From contig NZ_JNXE01000007.1 in the NCBI RefSeq assembly GCF_000716605.1, positions 1 through 64,000 on the forward strand: a stretch of 64,000 nt of DNA. The letters are read 5' to 3'. Positions 23,273-35,304 of this stretch are shown one piece after another. Position 1 is the first letter of the stretch. The number at the start of each line of letters is the position of its first letter. Below the pieces are notes generated by a model. That model ran no database searches. It had not been told where the DNA came from and worked only from the letters and a program-made list of their open reading frames with translations. The translations under genes and the position numbers were made by a program. This DNA is from Streptomyces sp. NRRL F-525 (GTDB lineage: Bacteria; Actinomycetota; Actinomycetes; Streptomycetales; Streptomycetaceae).

Positions 23273-25993
23273 GTGCCTGTGAAGCTCAGTGAAAGGGACG
23301 GAGAACTCGGTCTGCTACGACGTCTCTACAGTGGGTGTGTGGCCGGAAAGGGTTCCTTGGTCATTGCCAATGGACCTGTGGGGTGCGGCAAGACCGCGTT
23401 GATCCAGACATTCGTCGGGCAGGTGACGGAGCAGGGGGGCGCCGTCCTGTCGGTGACCGGTTCCGCGAGCGAGAGCCTCGACAGGCTCGGACTGATCGAC
23501 CAGCTGGTCACCGCGATGGGTGCGGCGGACCTCGCCGAGGTCGCGACGGCGGCGGAGGCGAGCGGACGGGTGCCGCGCGCGCTGATGCGGCGCGTCTACC
23601 GGGCCGTCGCCGAACTCGCCGGGAAACAGCCGCTCGTCCTCCATGTCGACGACGTGCACTTCGCCGACGAGGCATCGCTCCAGTGCCTGAGGTATCTCGT
23701 ACGGCGCATCGACTCGCTGGCCGTCCTGGTCGTCCTGACCGAGAGTTCCAGCCACGAACAGGCACTCGCCACGCTCCACGCGGAGACGCTCCACCTGCCC
23801 CACTGCCATCGGATCCGGCTCGGTCCGCTCTCGGCCGAGGGGGTCGCCCGATACCTGACGGATCATCCGGCGACGCGTTCGGTGGGGCCCGAGACCGTCG
23901 AGCTGTGGGCGCGGACCAGCGGGGGGAACCCGCTGCTGCTGGACGCCCTGATCGAGGACTTCGCCGGACAGGGGGCGACGCCGACCGCGGGGCGGGGTGC
24001 CCCGGCGCCGTGCGAGTCGTTCCGGAACGCCTTTCTGCGCTGCCTCCACCGCTGCGAGCCGACCCTGCTCGCCGTCGCGCGCGCCGCCGCCGTCCTCGGC
24101 AGATCCGTGACACCCGCCCTGATCGGCGACCTTCTCGGGGCGGACGCGACCTCCGTACGCCGGAGCGTCACCGACCTGCGCGCGGCCGGGCTGTTCTCGG
24201 GCTCGTGGTTCGGCCACGAGCGCGCCCGGCTGACCGTCCTCGCGGACATTCCCGGCAAGGACCTCCCCGCCCTGCGCGCCCGGGCCGCCGAACTGCTCCG
24301 CGAGAGCGGTGCGCCCGCCGGGGTGGTGGCCGAACAACTGCTGGCCGGCCACGACTCGGCGCAGGCCGGCTGGCACCCCGACATCCTCCGGGAGGCCGCG
24401 CGCGAGGCCCTGGCCGCGGGAGACATCGGTGCCGGCGTCGACTATCTGCGGCACGCCTCCGGCCTCTGCACGGACGCCAATCAGGAGGCGGAGGTGATCG
24501 CCGCCCTCGCGGAGGCGCAGTGGCTCATCGACCCCGCGAAGGCGTCCCGCTACCTCCCGCAGCTCAGCCGCATGGTGCGCGCCGGGCTGCTCACCGGGTC
24601 CGACGCCCTGGTCGTGGTGAAGCAGAAGGTGTGGCGGGGCGAGTTCGCGCAGGCCGACGACCTGCTGCGGATCATCGAGGCGCGCGAGGGCGCCGGTGCG
24701 GACAACGCCTGGGACGGAGCGGGCTACTCACGGGCCGTCATCCGCTCGGACCACACCCTCGTCCGGGTGTGGCTGTCCTTCTGCTGCCCCGGACTGCGGC
24801 GCGGCACCACGATGTCGCCCCGCACCTTCGTCAGGCTCTCGGCCGACCTCGTCGAACTCGGCAAGGACCCGGCCCCGGACGAACTGCTGCGCGGCACCGG
24901 CCGGGCCGGCCCGTTCGCGGACACGCTGGTGGCGTTGATCTTCCTGATCGGGGCCCAGCGGCTGGACGAGGCGCTGCTCTGGTCGGAGCGGCTGCTGGAC
25001 GAGCCCCGTAACCGGCGTGCCCCCATGCGGCGGGCGTTCCTGGAGACGATCCGAGCGGCCGCGGCCCTGAGCCGGGGCGACGCCGCCCACGCGGGCGAGG
25101 CCGCCGGTACCGCGCTGAGCCTGGTCGGCCCGGAGGCCTGGGGCATCGCGATCGGTCTGCCGCTGGCCCTCGCGATCCGCGCGGCGACCGAGAGCGGCGA
25201 TGTCGACACGGCCAGGACCTACCTCGACCTGCCTGTGCCCATGGTCATGTTCGGCACCCCCTTCGCGCTGCCCTACCTCCAGGCCCTGGGCCGCTTCCAC
25301 CTCGCCCTGGGCCGGCCGCGCGCCGCCCTGCGGGACTTCGAGTCGTGCGGCGAGCTGATGACGAAGTGGCGGCTCGACGCACCGGAACTCGTGGACTGGC
25401 GCAACGACGCGGTCGCCGCCCTCATCGCCATGGGCGATCACCGGCGGGCCCGGGAGCGGGTCGAGGAACATCTCGGCCGGCTCGGTGAGCGGCCCACCCG
25501 CGCCCGCGGCATCGCGCTGCGCCATCTCGCGGCGGTGGGCCCGTCCCGGAACAGGCTGCGGCTGCTCCAGGAGGCGGTACAGATCCTCGAAACCTGCGGC
25601 GACGGGCTGGAGTCCAGGCGCGCCCGGGCCGAGGAGGAAGCCGCGCGCCGCGCGGAGGAGCAGACCACCGAGCTCGGGCGCGAGCACCCGCTGGGCGCGC
25701 TGTGGGACGCTCCGTCCCCGCCGGTACGGCGCGCGGTCCCGACGGGCCCCGCCGACACGGACGTGGTGCCTCCGGCGCTGGCCGAACTCACCGAGGCGGA
25801 ACGCCGGGTCGGAGCTCTCGCCGCGTCCGGCTGCACCAACCGCGAGATCGCCGACTTGCTCTCCATAACGGTCAGTACGGTGGAACAGCATCTCACGAAA
25901 ATATATCGGAAATTGAAGGTGCGCGGCAGAGCGGATCTTCCGATGTCACTCGTGCGTTTTTCCGAGGTCGCTTGCCCTCCGCACGGACGGTGA
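23273..25993 (+). CDS. LAL (large ATP-binding LuxR-type) transcriptional regulator
   Basis: A 906-residue regulator with an N-terminal AAA/STAND ATPase domain (Walker A GPVGCGKTAL near residue 34, Walker B LVLHVDDVHFAD), a long helical middle of TPR type, and a C-terminal LuxR HTH (LTEAERRVGALAASGCTNREIADLLSI, STVEQHLTKIYRKL). LAL proteins are usual cluster-situated activators in streptomycetes. It lies between the StrR pair and the arylglycine operon, so it could act on either. GTG 23273 is used; GTG 23279 is an alternative two codons on. Compared with the StrR pair it has its own promoter and no TTA that I noticed. Confidence 0.93.
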   Translation: MPVKLSERDGELGLLRRLYSGCVAGKGSLVIANGPVGCGKTALIQTFVGQVTEQGGAVLSVTGSASESLDRLGLIDQLVTAMGAADLAEVATAAEASGRVPRALMRRVYRAVAELAGKQPLVLHVDDVHFADEASLQCLRYLVRRIDSLAVLVVLTESSSHEQALATLHAETLHLPHCHRIRLGPLSAEGVARYLTDHPATRSVGPETVELWARTSGGNPLLLDALIEDFAGQGATPTAGRGAPAPCESFRNAFLRCLHRCEPTLLAVARAAAVLGRSVTPALIGDLLGADATSVRRSVTDLRAAGLFSGSWFGHERARLTVLADIPGKDLPALRARAAELLRESGAPAGVVAEQLLAGHDSAQAGWHPDILREAAREALAAGDIGAGVDYLRHASGLCTDANQEAEVIAALAEAQWLIDPAKASRYLPQLSRMVRAGLLTGSDALVVVKQKVWRGEFAQADDLLRIIEAREGAGADNAWDGAGYSRAVIRSDHTLVRVWLSFCCPGLRRGTTMSPRTFVRLSADLVELGKDPAPDELLRGTGRAGPFADTLVALIFLIGAQRLDEALLWSERLLDEPRNRRAPMRRAFLETIRAAAALSRGDAAHAGEAAGTALSLVGPEAWGIAIGLPLALAIRAATESGDVDTARTYLDLPVPMVMFGTPFALPYLQALGRFHLALGRPRAALRDFESCGELMTKWRLDAPELVDWRNDAVAALIAMGDHRRARERVEEHLGRLGERPTRARGIALRHLAAVGPSRNRLRLLQEAVQILETCGDGLESRRARAEEEAARRAEEQTTELGREHPLGALWDAPSPPVRRAVPTGPADTDVVPPALAELTEAERRVGALAASGCTNREIADLLSITVSTVEQHLTKIYRKLKVRGRADLPMSLVRFSEVACPPHGR

Positions 25994-26022
25994 AAAGAAA
26001 AGGCCTCACATCCGTCGGCCGG

Positions 26023-26053
26023 CTCCCCGTCCAAGTCAACTCCCCGTCCAAGT
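26023..26053 (+). repeat. Direct repeat upstream of the arylglycine operon
   Basis: CTCCCCGTCCAAGT occurs at 26023-26036 and again at 26040-26053, a 17-bp period. It lies about 105-135 bp upstream of the fusion gene start, in the only gap before the Hmo/HpgT-dpgABCD genes, so it may be an activator site. Could also be chance. Confidence 0.4.
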
Positions 26054-26156
26054 GGCGGTTTCGGACCGTTGGACAGTGTTGTGGTGAGGATTACGACCGT
26101 GTGATCCTGAATGCCGAATCAGCCTTCCAATAACCGATTCAGCCGGGAGGAATTCC

Positions 26157-28427
26157 ATGGCCGGACGGAGCCTCGACGACTATGCGCGACTGGCCCGGAA
26201 AGAATTCGATCACCTTCTGGCGGAATCCCTGGAAGCCGTTGAACGGGCCTCCGAGGCGAACAGGGCGGCCTTCGACCTGACCGGTCTGCGGCCGGCCCGT
26301 TCCACCCGGCCCGGGCCGCCCGACACCACCACCAAGATCCTGGACCGCCCCTGGGCCGCGCCGATCGCCGTCGGCCCGCTCGCCGGACTCGCCCGGCCCG
26401 CGGACGAGCCCGCCGTGCTGCGGGCGGCCGACGCGGCGGGACTCCCCGTGGTGGTCGACATGGTCACCCCGGACGACCTCGCGCACCCGGTGCCGGCCGG
26501 CGACGGGCCGCGGTGGCTCCGCACGTACGGCCAACGGGAGCCCGGTGACATCGAGCGGTCGGTGGCCGACGCGGAGCGCGCCGGGTTCGCCGCGCTGCTT
26601 CTCTCTCTGGGGTCCCCGGGACTCTCTTTGGGGTCCCAGGGACGCGGCCGAATCGCGCGCCCCGATGCTCCCCACGCGGACTGGTCCGACGTGGAGCGGC
26701 TGCGCGCCACGTCCACGCTGCCGCTGCTCGTCGCGGGCGTTCGCACCGCCGCCGATGCCTCCCGCGCGTTCGACGCCGGGGCCGACGGCATCGTCACCGA
26801 CGCGCTGGACGCGCTGCCCGACCTCGCCGCGGTCGCGGGCACGCACCGGCCCGTCCTGCTCGGCGGCGGCATCCGCCGGGGCGCCGACATCCTGCTCTCC
26901 CTGGCCGCGGGGGCCGACGCGGTCCTCGTGGGACGGCTGGTGCTGGAGGGGCTGATCGTCGACGGGGAGGCAGGCGTCACCGAGGTGCTGGGCGCTCTCG
27001 TGCGCGAGCTGGAGGAGGCGATGACGTTCACCGGAACCGCCTCGATCGCCGAGACCCGCGCCGACAGCCTCCGTACCGGACACCGTCCACCGCCCCGCGT
27101 ACACCCGACGGACACCCCTGTCGGTGCCGTCGGAACCCTGCGCAAGGACGACCTCCACCCCAGCCTCTCCGACCCCGTCCTGGACACGATGACCTTTCTG
27201 AACGAGGTCACCCACCGCTACCCGGACGCCGTGTCCTTCGCGCCCGGGCGGCCCTACGACGGGTTCTTCGACACCGAGCAGATCTTCACGTACCTCCGCC
27301 GCTACCTGGACCATCTGGCCGCGCAGGGGCACACCGAGCAGGACATCCGCACCGCGATGTACCAGTACGGGCCCACCGCCGGCCAGATCCGTGGGATCGT
27401 CGCCGACTCGCTGCGCGCGGACGAGGGCATCGACGTCCCGGCGGAGTCGATCGTCATCACCGTCGGCGCGCAGGAGGCCATGCTCCTGGTGGTGCGGGCC
27501 CTCACCGCAGGCCCCGACGACGTGCTCCTCGCGGCGAGCCCCTGCTACGTCGGCATCACCGGCGTGGCCCGCCTGCTGGGCGTGCCGGTGACGGCCGTGG
27601 AGGAGCGGGAGGACGGGTTCTCCTGCGCCGATCTGGAGGCCGCGATCGTGCGGGAGCGCGCCCGGGGACGGCGGCCGCGGGCCCTCTACGTGATTCCCGA
27701 CCACTCCAACCCGTCGGGCACCACGATGGACGCGCCGACGCGTGCCGCGCTGCTGGAGACGGCGGAGCGCCACGGCATCCTCCTCATCGAGGACAGCCCG
27801 TACCGCAGGGTGAGCCCCGGGACGCCGTTGCCCACGCTCAAGTCCATGGACCGTTCGCGGAGCGTCGTCCACCTGGGCTCGTTCGCCAAGACGGTCTTCC
27901 CCGGCGCCCGGGTCGGCTTCGCGGTCGCCGACCAGCAGGTGGTCGACGCGTCGGGCCGGACCGGTCTCCTGGCCGACGAGCTTGCCAAGATCAAGAGCAT
28001 GGTGACGGTCAACACCTCGTCCCTGAGCCAGGCCGCGGTGGCGGGCGCCCTGCTGGCGGGCGAGGGCCGGATCTCCGAGATGAACGCGGAGCCGGCGGCC
28101 TATTACGGCAACGCCATGCGGACCACGCTGCGCAATCTCGACGCCCGTCTCCCGGCGGCCCGGCGCGCCGCTCTGGGCGTGCGCTGGAACGAACCGACGG
28201 GAGGTTTCTTCCTCACGGTCCAGGTCCCCTTCCGGGCGGACAACGCGGCGCTGACCCGGTCGGCACAGGAATTCGGCGTGATCTGGACCCCGATGAACTA
28301 CTTCTATCCGCAGGGCGGCGGCCATCAGGCCCTCCGTCTCTCCACCAGCTATCTGACGACGGCCGATATCGAAGAGGGCACCGCGCGGCTCGCGCGGTTC
28401 ATCGAGGCGCAGTCCTCGGCGTCGTGA
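26157..28427 (+). CDS. hpgT: Fusion of degenerate hydroxymandelate oxidase-like domain and HpgT-type aminotransferase
   Basis: 756 residues. Residues 1-310 follow the FMN alpha-hydroxyacid oxidase fold (4-hydroxymandelate oxidase, Hmo, in Hpg synthesis). They keep the phosphate-binding GGGIRRGAD (236-244) and VLVGR but lack the catalytic set: the Lys of the usual VLKGI strand is absent (LPLLVAG, 188-194), SNHGGRQLD is replaced by TDALDALPD (214-222), and the Asp loop is a seven-residue tandem duplication LSLGSPG/LSLGSQG. Residues about 330-756 are a fold-I PLP aminotransferase with GPTAGQIRGI, DHSNPSGT and Lys578 in SFAKT, matching HpgT, which makes both Hpg and Dpg from the arylglyoxylates. 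The transaminase half looks intact, so its likely job here is Dpg formation with the dpg genes downstream. ATG 26157 has GGGAGG upstream. Confidence 0.9.
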   Translation: MAGRSLDDYARLARKEFDHLLAESLEAVERASEANRAAFDLTGLRPARSTRPGPPDTTTKILDRPWAAPIAVGPLAGLARPADEPAVLRAADAAGLPVVVDMVTPDDLAHPVPAGDGPRWLRTYGQREPGDIERSVADAERAGFAALLLSLGSPGLSLGSQGRGRIARPDAPHADWSDVERLRATSTLPLLVAGVRTAADASRAFDAGADGIVTDALDALPDLAAVAGTHRPVLLGGGIRRGADILLSLAAGADAVLVGRLVLEGLIVDGEAGVTEVLGALVRELEEAMTFTGTASIAETRADSLRTGHRPPPRVHPTDTPVGAVGTLRKDDLHPSLSDPVLDTMTFLNEVTHRYPDAVSFAPGRPYDGFFDTEQIFTYLRRYLDHLAAQGHTEQDIRTAMYQYGPTAGQIRGIVADSLRADEGIDVPAESIVITVGAQEAMLLVVRALTAGPDDVLLAASPCYVGITGVARLLGVPVTAVEEREDGFSCADLEAAIVRERARGRRPRALYVIPDHSNPSGTTMDAPTRAALLETAERHGILLIEDSPYRRVSPGTPLPTLKSMDRSRSVVHLGSFAKTVFPGARVGFAVADQQVVDASGRTGLLADELAKIKSMVTVNTSSLSQAAVAGALLAGEGRISEMNAEPAAYYGNAMRTTLRNLDARLPAARRAALGVRWNEPTGGFFLTVQVPFRADNAALTRSAQEFGVIWTPMNYFYPQGGGHQALRLSTSYLTTADIEEGTARLARFIEAQSSAS

Positions 28428-28497
28428 ATTCTCCGGGAAAGGCGAAGCACGTGATCGGGAACAGCAATGCACGGATACCGCGGTCGAAGCCGCGCAT

Positions 28498-29682
28498 GTG
28501 GGGGTGGACTTTTCGATGACCATCAATCTGGACCTGCCGGAAGGACTGGAGGCCGACGTCCTGGCGGACGATTTCCCGCGGCCCGTCGTCCTGACCGGTG
28601 ACGGCGCCCTGAAGACGCAGTACCGGCCGCGGATCGTCGGGGTGGGGACCGCCACGTCGGCCGCCGTCTACTCCCAGCAGGAGGTGCTCGACGCCTTCCG
28701 TATCACCGACCCGAAGATCCAGTCGGTCTTCGCCAACAGTGCCATCGACCGGCGCCACCTGACCCTCCCGGAACCGGACGCCGACGGTGTCCGCGCCCCC
28801 GAGCCGCAGGGCGACCTCCTCGACAAGCACAAGGCCATGGCGACGGAGATGGGCGCCGAGGCACTGCGCGCCTGCCTGAAGCGGGCCGGCGCCGAACTCT
28901 CCGATCTGCGCCACCTGTGCTGCGTGTCCTCCACCGGCTTCCTCACCCCCGGCCTGAGCGCCCTGATGATCCGCGAACTGGGCATCGACCGGCACTGCAG
29001 TCGCAGCGACATCGTCGGCATGGGCTGCAACGCGGGGCTCAACGCGCTGAACGTCGTGGCCGGCTGGTCCGCCGCCCACCCGGGCGAACTCGCCGTCGTC
29101 CTCTGCACGGAGGCCTGCTCAGCGGCGTACGCGATGGACTCCTCGATGCGGACCGCGGTCGTCAACAGCCTCTTCGGAGACGGCGCGGGAGCGATCGCCC
29201 TGAGGTCCGGCCCCGGCGACGAGGCGTCCGGCGCGGCCGAGGGCCCGACCCTCCTGAAGTTCGCCAGCTGCATCATCCCCGACGCGATCGGCGCGATGCG
29301 CTACGACTGGGACCGCGACCTGGACCGCTTCAGCTTCTACCTCGACCCCCAGATCCCCTACGTCGTCGGTGCCCACGCCGAGATCGTGGTCGACCGCCTG
29401 CTCCAGGACACGGGCCTGCGCAGGAGCGACATCCGCCACTGGCTCGTGCACTCCGGCGGCAAGAAGGTGATCGACGCGGTGGTCGTCAACCTCGGCCTGA
29501 CCCGCCACGACCTGCGCCACACCGTCGGCGTCCTGCGGGACTACGGCAACGTGTCGAGCGGATCGTTCCTTTTCTCGTACGAACGCCTCCTCGACGAGCA
29601 GGTGACCCGGCCCGGCGACTACGGAGTGCTCATGACCATGGGCCCGGGGTCCACGCTCGAGACGGCGCTGGTCCAGTGGTGA
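28498..29682 (+). CDS. dpgA: DpgA, type III polyketide synthase (3,5-dihydroxyphenylacetyl-CoA synthase)
   Basis: A 394-residue chalcone-synthase-fold enzyme. Cys177 lies in GMGCNAGLNALN, with later active-site features in DPQIPYVVGAHAEIVVD, WLVHSGGKK and GNVSSGSFLF. DpgA condenses four malonyl-CoA to 3,5-dihydroxyphenylacetyl-CoA, assisted by DpgB and DpgD. The GTG start gives MGVDFSMT, which matches the N-terminus I recall for GPA DpgA proteins; ATG 28516 is the alternative. It leads the classic dpgA-B-C-D order and sits 70 bp after the HpgT fusion gene. Confidence 0.97.
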   Translation: MGVDFSMTINLDLPEGLEADVLADDFPRPVVLTGDGALKTQYRPRIVGVGTATSAAVYSQQEVLDAFRITDPKIQSVFANSAIDRRHLTLPEPDADGVRAPEPQGDLLDKHKAMATEMGAEALRACLKRAGAELSDLRHLCCVSSTGFLTPGLSALMIRELGIDRHCSRSDIVGMGCNAGLNALNVVAGWSAAHPGELAVVLCTEACSAAYAMDSSMRTAVVNSLFGDGAGAIALRSGPGDEASGAAEGPTLLKFASCIIPDAIGAMRYDWDRDLDRFSFYLDPQIPYVVGAHAEIVVDRLLQDTGLRRSDIRHWLVHSGGKKVIDAVVVNLGLTRHDLRHTVGVLRDYGNVSSGSFLFSYERLLDEQVTRPGDYGVLMTMGPGSTLETALVQW

Positions 29683-29699
29683 CGACAGGAGAGAGCGCA

Positions 29700-32522
<2,823 letters not shown>

Positions 32523-32649
32523 GGTGATCCGGGTCCGCCGACGGGGGTGAACTCGTCGGCGGACCCGGGCGGTTGGGCTTCCGAGCAGCGCGGCGGACCG
32601 CTCCGTCCGCCAGGGGCCGCCCCACAGCGGGCGGCGGAAGGACAGGACG

Positions 32650-33462
32650 ATGCCGTTCGCACGCGTCAACGGAACAGCTCTCAGCTACGACGACCACGGC
32701 GGCCCGGGGGAGCCCGTCGTGCTGGTCGCCGGCACCGGCAGCCCGGGACGGGTCTGGCGGGCCCACCAGGTTCCCGCCCTCAAGGCGGCCGGCCACCGTG
32801 TCATCACGCTCGACAACCGCGGCATCCCGCCGACCGGTCCGTCCCCCGCCGGATTCACCCTCGACGACATGGCCGCGGACGTCGCCGGTCTGATCGAGCA
32901 TCTGGGCGCGGGGCCCTGCCAGGTCGTGGGCCACTCGCTGGGCGGGCTCATCGCGCAGGAACTCCTCCTGGCCCGGCCCGAACTCGTCACGCGGGCCGTG
33001 CTGATGGCCAGCTGCGGACGGGCGGACGCGCTGATCACCGCCATGTCGGCCGCCGACATCGAGCTGGCCGACAGCGGCGTCAAGATCCCTCCCGCCGTGT
33101 CCGCGTACCGGCAGGCGCTGCAGAACCTCTCACCACGGACCCTCAACGACGAGGAGCGGCTCCGGGACTGGCTCGGCATCCTGGAGCTCTCCGGCCCCGA
33201 CCCGTCGACGATCCGCGCACAACTGGGCCTGGAAGTCGTCCCGAACCGCCTTCCGCACTACCGCCGCATCACCCGCCCCTGCCTAGTCATCGCCTTCCAG
33301 GACGACCTGGTCGTCCGCCCGCACCTCTCGCGCGAACTCGCCGCGGCCATCCCGGCGGCCGCGTACACCGAGATTCCCGGCTGCGGCCACTACGGCTACC
33401 TGGAACGGCCCGACGCCGTGAACGAGGCGGTCGTCGGATTTCTCAGCGGAGCTGCCCGCTGA
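32650..33462 (+). CDS. Alpha/beta hydrolase, cluster-associated
   Basis: A 270-residue alpha/beta hydrolase with nucleophile motif GHSLGG, a DNRG strand before it, an Asp near VIAFQDD and a His in CGHYGYLERPD. It starts 127 bp after dpgD, same strand, and ends by overlapping the convergent SulP gene by 20 bp, so I take it as the right-hand end of the cluster. Possible roles are editing of mis-loaded carriers or hydrolysis of a CoA or peptide ester; the sequence does not decide between them. Confidence 0.85.
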   Translation: MPFARVNGTALSYDDHGGPGEPVVLVAGTGSPGRVWRAHQVPALKAAGHRVITLDNRGIPPTGPSPAGFTLDDMAADVAGLIEHLGAGPCQVVGHSLGGLIAQELLLARPELVTRAVLMASCGRADALITAMSAADIELADSGVKIPPAVSAYRQALQNLSPRTLNDEERLRDWLGILELSGPDPSTIRAQLGLEVVPNRLPHYRRITRPCLVIAFQDDLVVRPHLSRELAAAIPAAAYTEIPGCGHYGYLERPDAVNEAVVGFLSGAAR

Positions 33463-34906
33463 GGGTCTGGTGGATGCGGGCGCTGGGCTCGTTCAGGCTG
33501 ATGATCTCGACGGTCTTGCCGCGCTGGGCGTACTTCGCCTCGACGGCGTCGAGCGCGGCCACCGAAGAGGCGTCCCAGATGTGCGCGGCGGACAGGTCGA
33601 TGACGACCTTGTCGGGGTCGGTGGCGTAGTCGAACCGGCCGACGAGGTCGTTGGAGGCGGCGAAGAACAGTTCGCCGGTGACGGAGTAGACCACCCGGCT
33701 GCCGTCGGGGTCGGTGACCGAGGTGACGTCGGCCTGGTGGGCGACGCGCTTGGCGAAGACGACCATGGCCGTGACGCTGCCGACGACGACGCCGACGGCG
33801 AGGTTGGAGGTGGTGACCACGCAGGCGACGGTGATCACCATGACGGTGATCTCCCCGGCGGGCATCCGCCTGAGGGTGCTGGGCGCGACGGAGTGCCAGT
33901 CGAAGGTCGCGAAGCACACCATCACCATGACGGCGACCAGGGCGGCCATCGGGATGTCGGAGACGACCGGACCGAAGACGACGCACAGCACCATCAGGAA
34001 CGCGCCGGCCAGGAACGTCGACAGCCGCGTGCGGGCCCCTGAGGCCCGTACGTTGATCATGGTCTGGCCGATCATCGCGCAGCCGCCCATCCCGCCGAAG
34101 AAGCCGGTGACGATGTTCGCGATGCCCTGCCCGACCGACTCGCGGGTCTTGTCGGAGTGCGTGTCGGTGATGTCGTCGACGAGCTTCGCGGTCATCAGCG
34201 ACTCCATCAGACCGACCAGGGCCATGGCGAACGCGTACGGCGCGACGATCTTCAGCGTTTCCAGGGTGTACGGCACGTCCGGCAGCCCCGGCACCGGGAG
34301 CGAGGACGGCAGCTCGCCCTTGTCGCCCACGGTCGGCACCGCGATCCCGGCGGCGACGGTGATGACGGTCAGGACGACGATGGACACCAGCGGTGCCGGG
34401 ACCACCGTGCTGACCTTCGGGAAGAACACCAGCAGGGCCAGGCCGGCGGCGAGCAGCGGACAGACGGCCCAGGGCACGTCGTGCATCTCCGGCACCTGCG
34501 CCATGAAGATCAGGACGGCAAGGGAGTTCACGAAGCCGACCATCACCGAGCGCGGCACGAACCGCATCAGCTTCGCGACGCCGAGCGCGCCGAGGACGAT
34601 CTGGAAGACACCGGCGAGGATCACGGCCGCGACCAGATAACCGAAGCCGTGCTCGCGGTTGAGCGGACCGATGACCAGGGCGACGGCACCCGTGGCCGCG
34701 GAGATCATGGCGGGCCTGCCGCCGACGACCGCGATGGTCACGGCCATCGTGAACGACGCGAACAGGCCGATCGCGGGGTCGACCCCGGCGATGACCGAGA
34801 ACGAGATCGCCTCCGGGATCAGCGCGAGGCCGACCACCAGACCGGCCAGCACCTCGGTGCGCAGCACCTTCGGCGACCACCAGGACGGGCGACGGGAGCC
34901 GGTCAT
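33443..34906 (-). CDS. SulP-family anion transporter with STAS domain
   Basis: 487 residues, about 10-12 membrane helices, beginning LVVGLALIPEAISFSVIAGVDPAIGLFAS, with the SulP stretch GFFGGMGGCAMIGQTMINVRASG and a C-terminal STAS domain (VVIDLSAAHIWDASSVAALD). Substrate may be sulfate or bicarbonate; not decidable here. ATG 34906 (MTGSRRPSWW) is preferred over an upstream TTG at 34948. It is convergent with the alpha/beta hydrolase gene and probably belongs to the ordinary chromosome. Confidence 0.93.
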   Translation of the reverse strand: MTGSRRPSWWSPKVLRTEVLAGLVVGLALIPEAISFSVIAGVDPAIGLFASFTMAVTIAVVGGRPAMISAATGAVALVIGPLNREHGFGYLVAAVILAGVFQIVLGALGVAKLMRFVPRSVMVGFVNSLAVLIFMAQVPEMHDVPWAVCPLLAAGLALLVFFPKVSTVVPAPLVSIVVLTVITVAAGIAVPTVGDKGELPSSLPVPGLPDVPYTLETLKIVAPYAFAMALVGLMESLMTAKLVDDITDTHSDKTRESVGQGIANIVTGFFGGMGGCAMIGQTMINVRASGARTRLSTFLAGAFLMVLCVVFGPVVSDIPMAALVAVMVMVCFATFDWHSVAPSTLRRMPAGEITVMVITVACVVTTSNLAVGVVVGSVTAMVVFAKRVAHQADVTSVTDPDGSRVVYSVTGELFFAASNDLVGRFDYATDPDKVVIDLSAAHIWDASSVAALDAVEAKYAQRGKTVEIISLNEPSARIHQTLSGQLR

Positions 34907-35304
34907 CCACGCGGCAGGGGACAGGGGGGACCGTGCGGAGGGGGACAAGACGCGATGAACCTGTCGTGCTCGGGCACGCCCGGTGTCACCGTGGGCGCGC
35001 GGGGAGGCATAGGGGAAGGAAGGGAAGAGACGGCTGGCGGACCGACGTCAACGGTCGGACCTCGCCGGGGGCTTCGTCGGCCCCGACACGGTGGGAACGG
35101 GCACGGCACAGCGCACGCAGCTCCCGACGCCGGGGAACTCTACCCGCGACCTGCTGGAGGCCACGGACCACCTGGACTCCGGCGAGGAACTGCCGGTCCC
35201 TGGAACGAGCGGCCCCCGGACGGCGATGTCAGTGGTCACCACTAGTTTGGAGTCACTGAAGATCGGCCGCACCGGCCGACCGGGCCTTTGGGGAGGGGTG
35301 TGCT
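34907..35304. promoter_or_regulatory. Divergent intergenic region, SulP gene / WGR gene
   Basis: About 400 bp between divergent starts. No convincing gene. Presumably holds both promoters. GGGAGGGG (35291-35298) is the ribosome site of the downstream gene. Confidence 0.4.

Noticed and set aside
26071..26084. GGACAGTGTTGTGG, resembling the BlaI-like 14-mer
   Set aside because: Both outer half-site ends are changed, so the inverted repeat is broken; probably chance.
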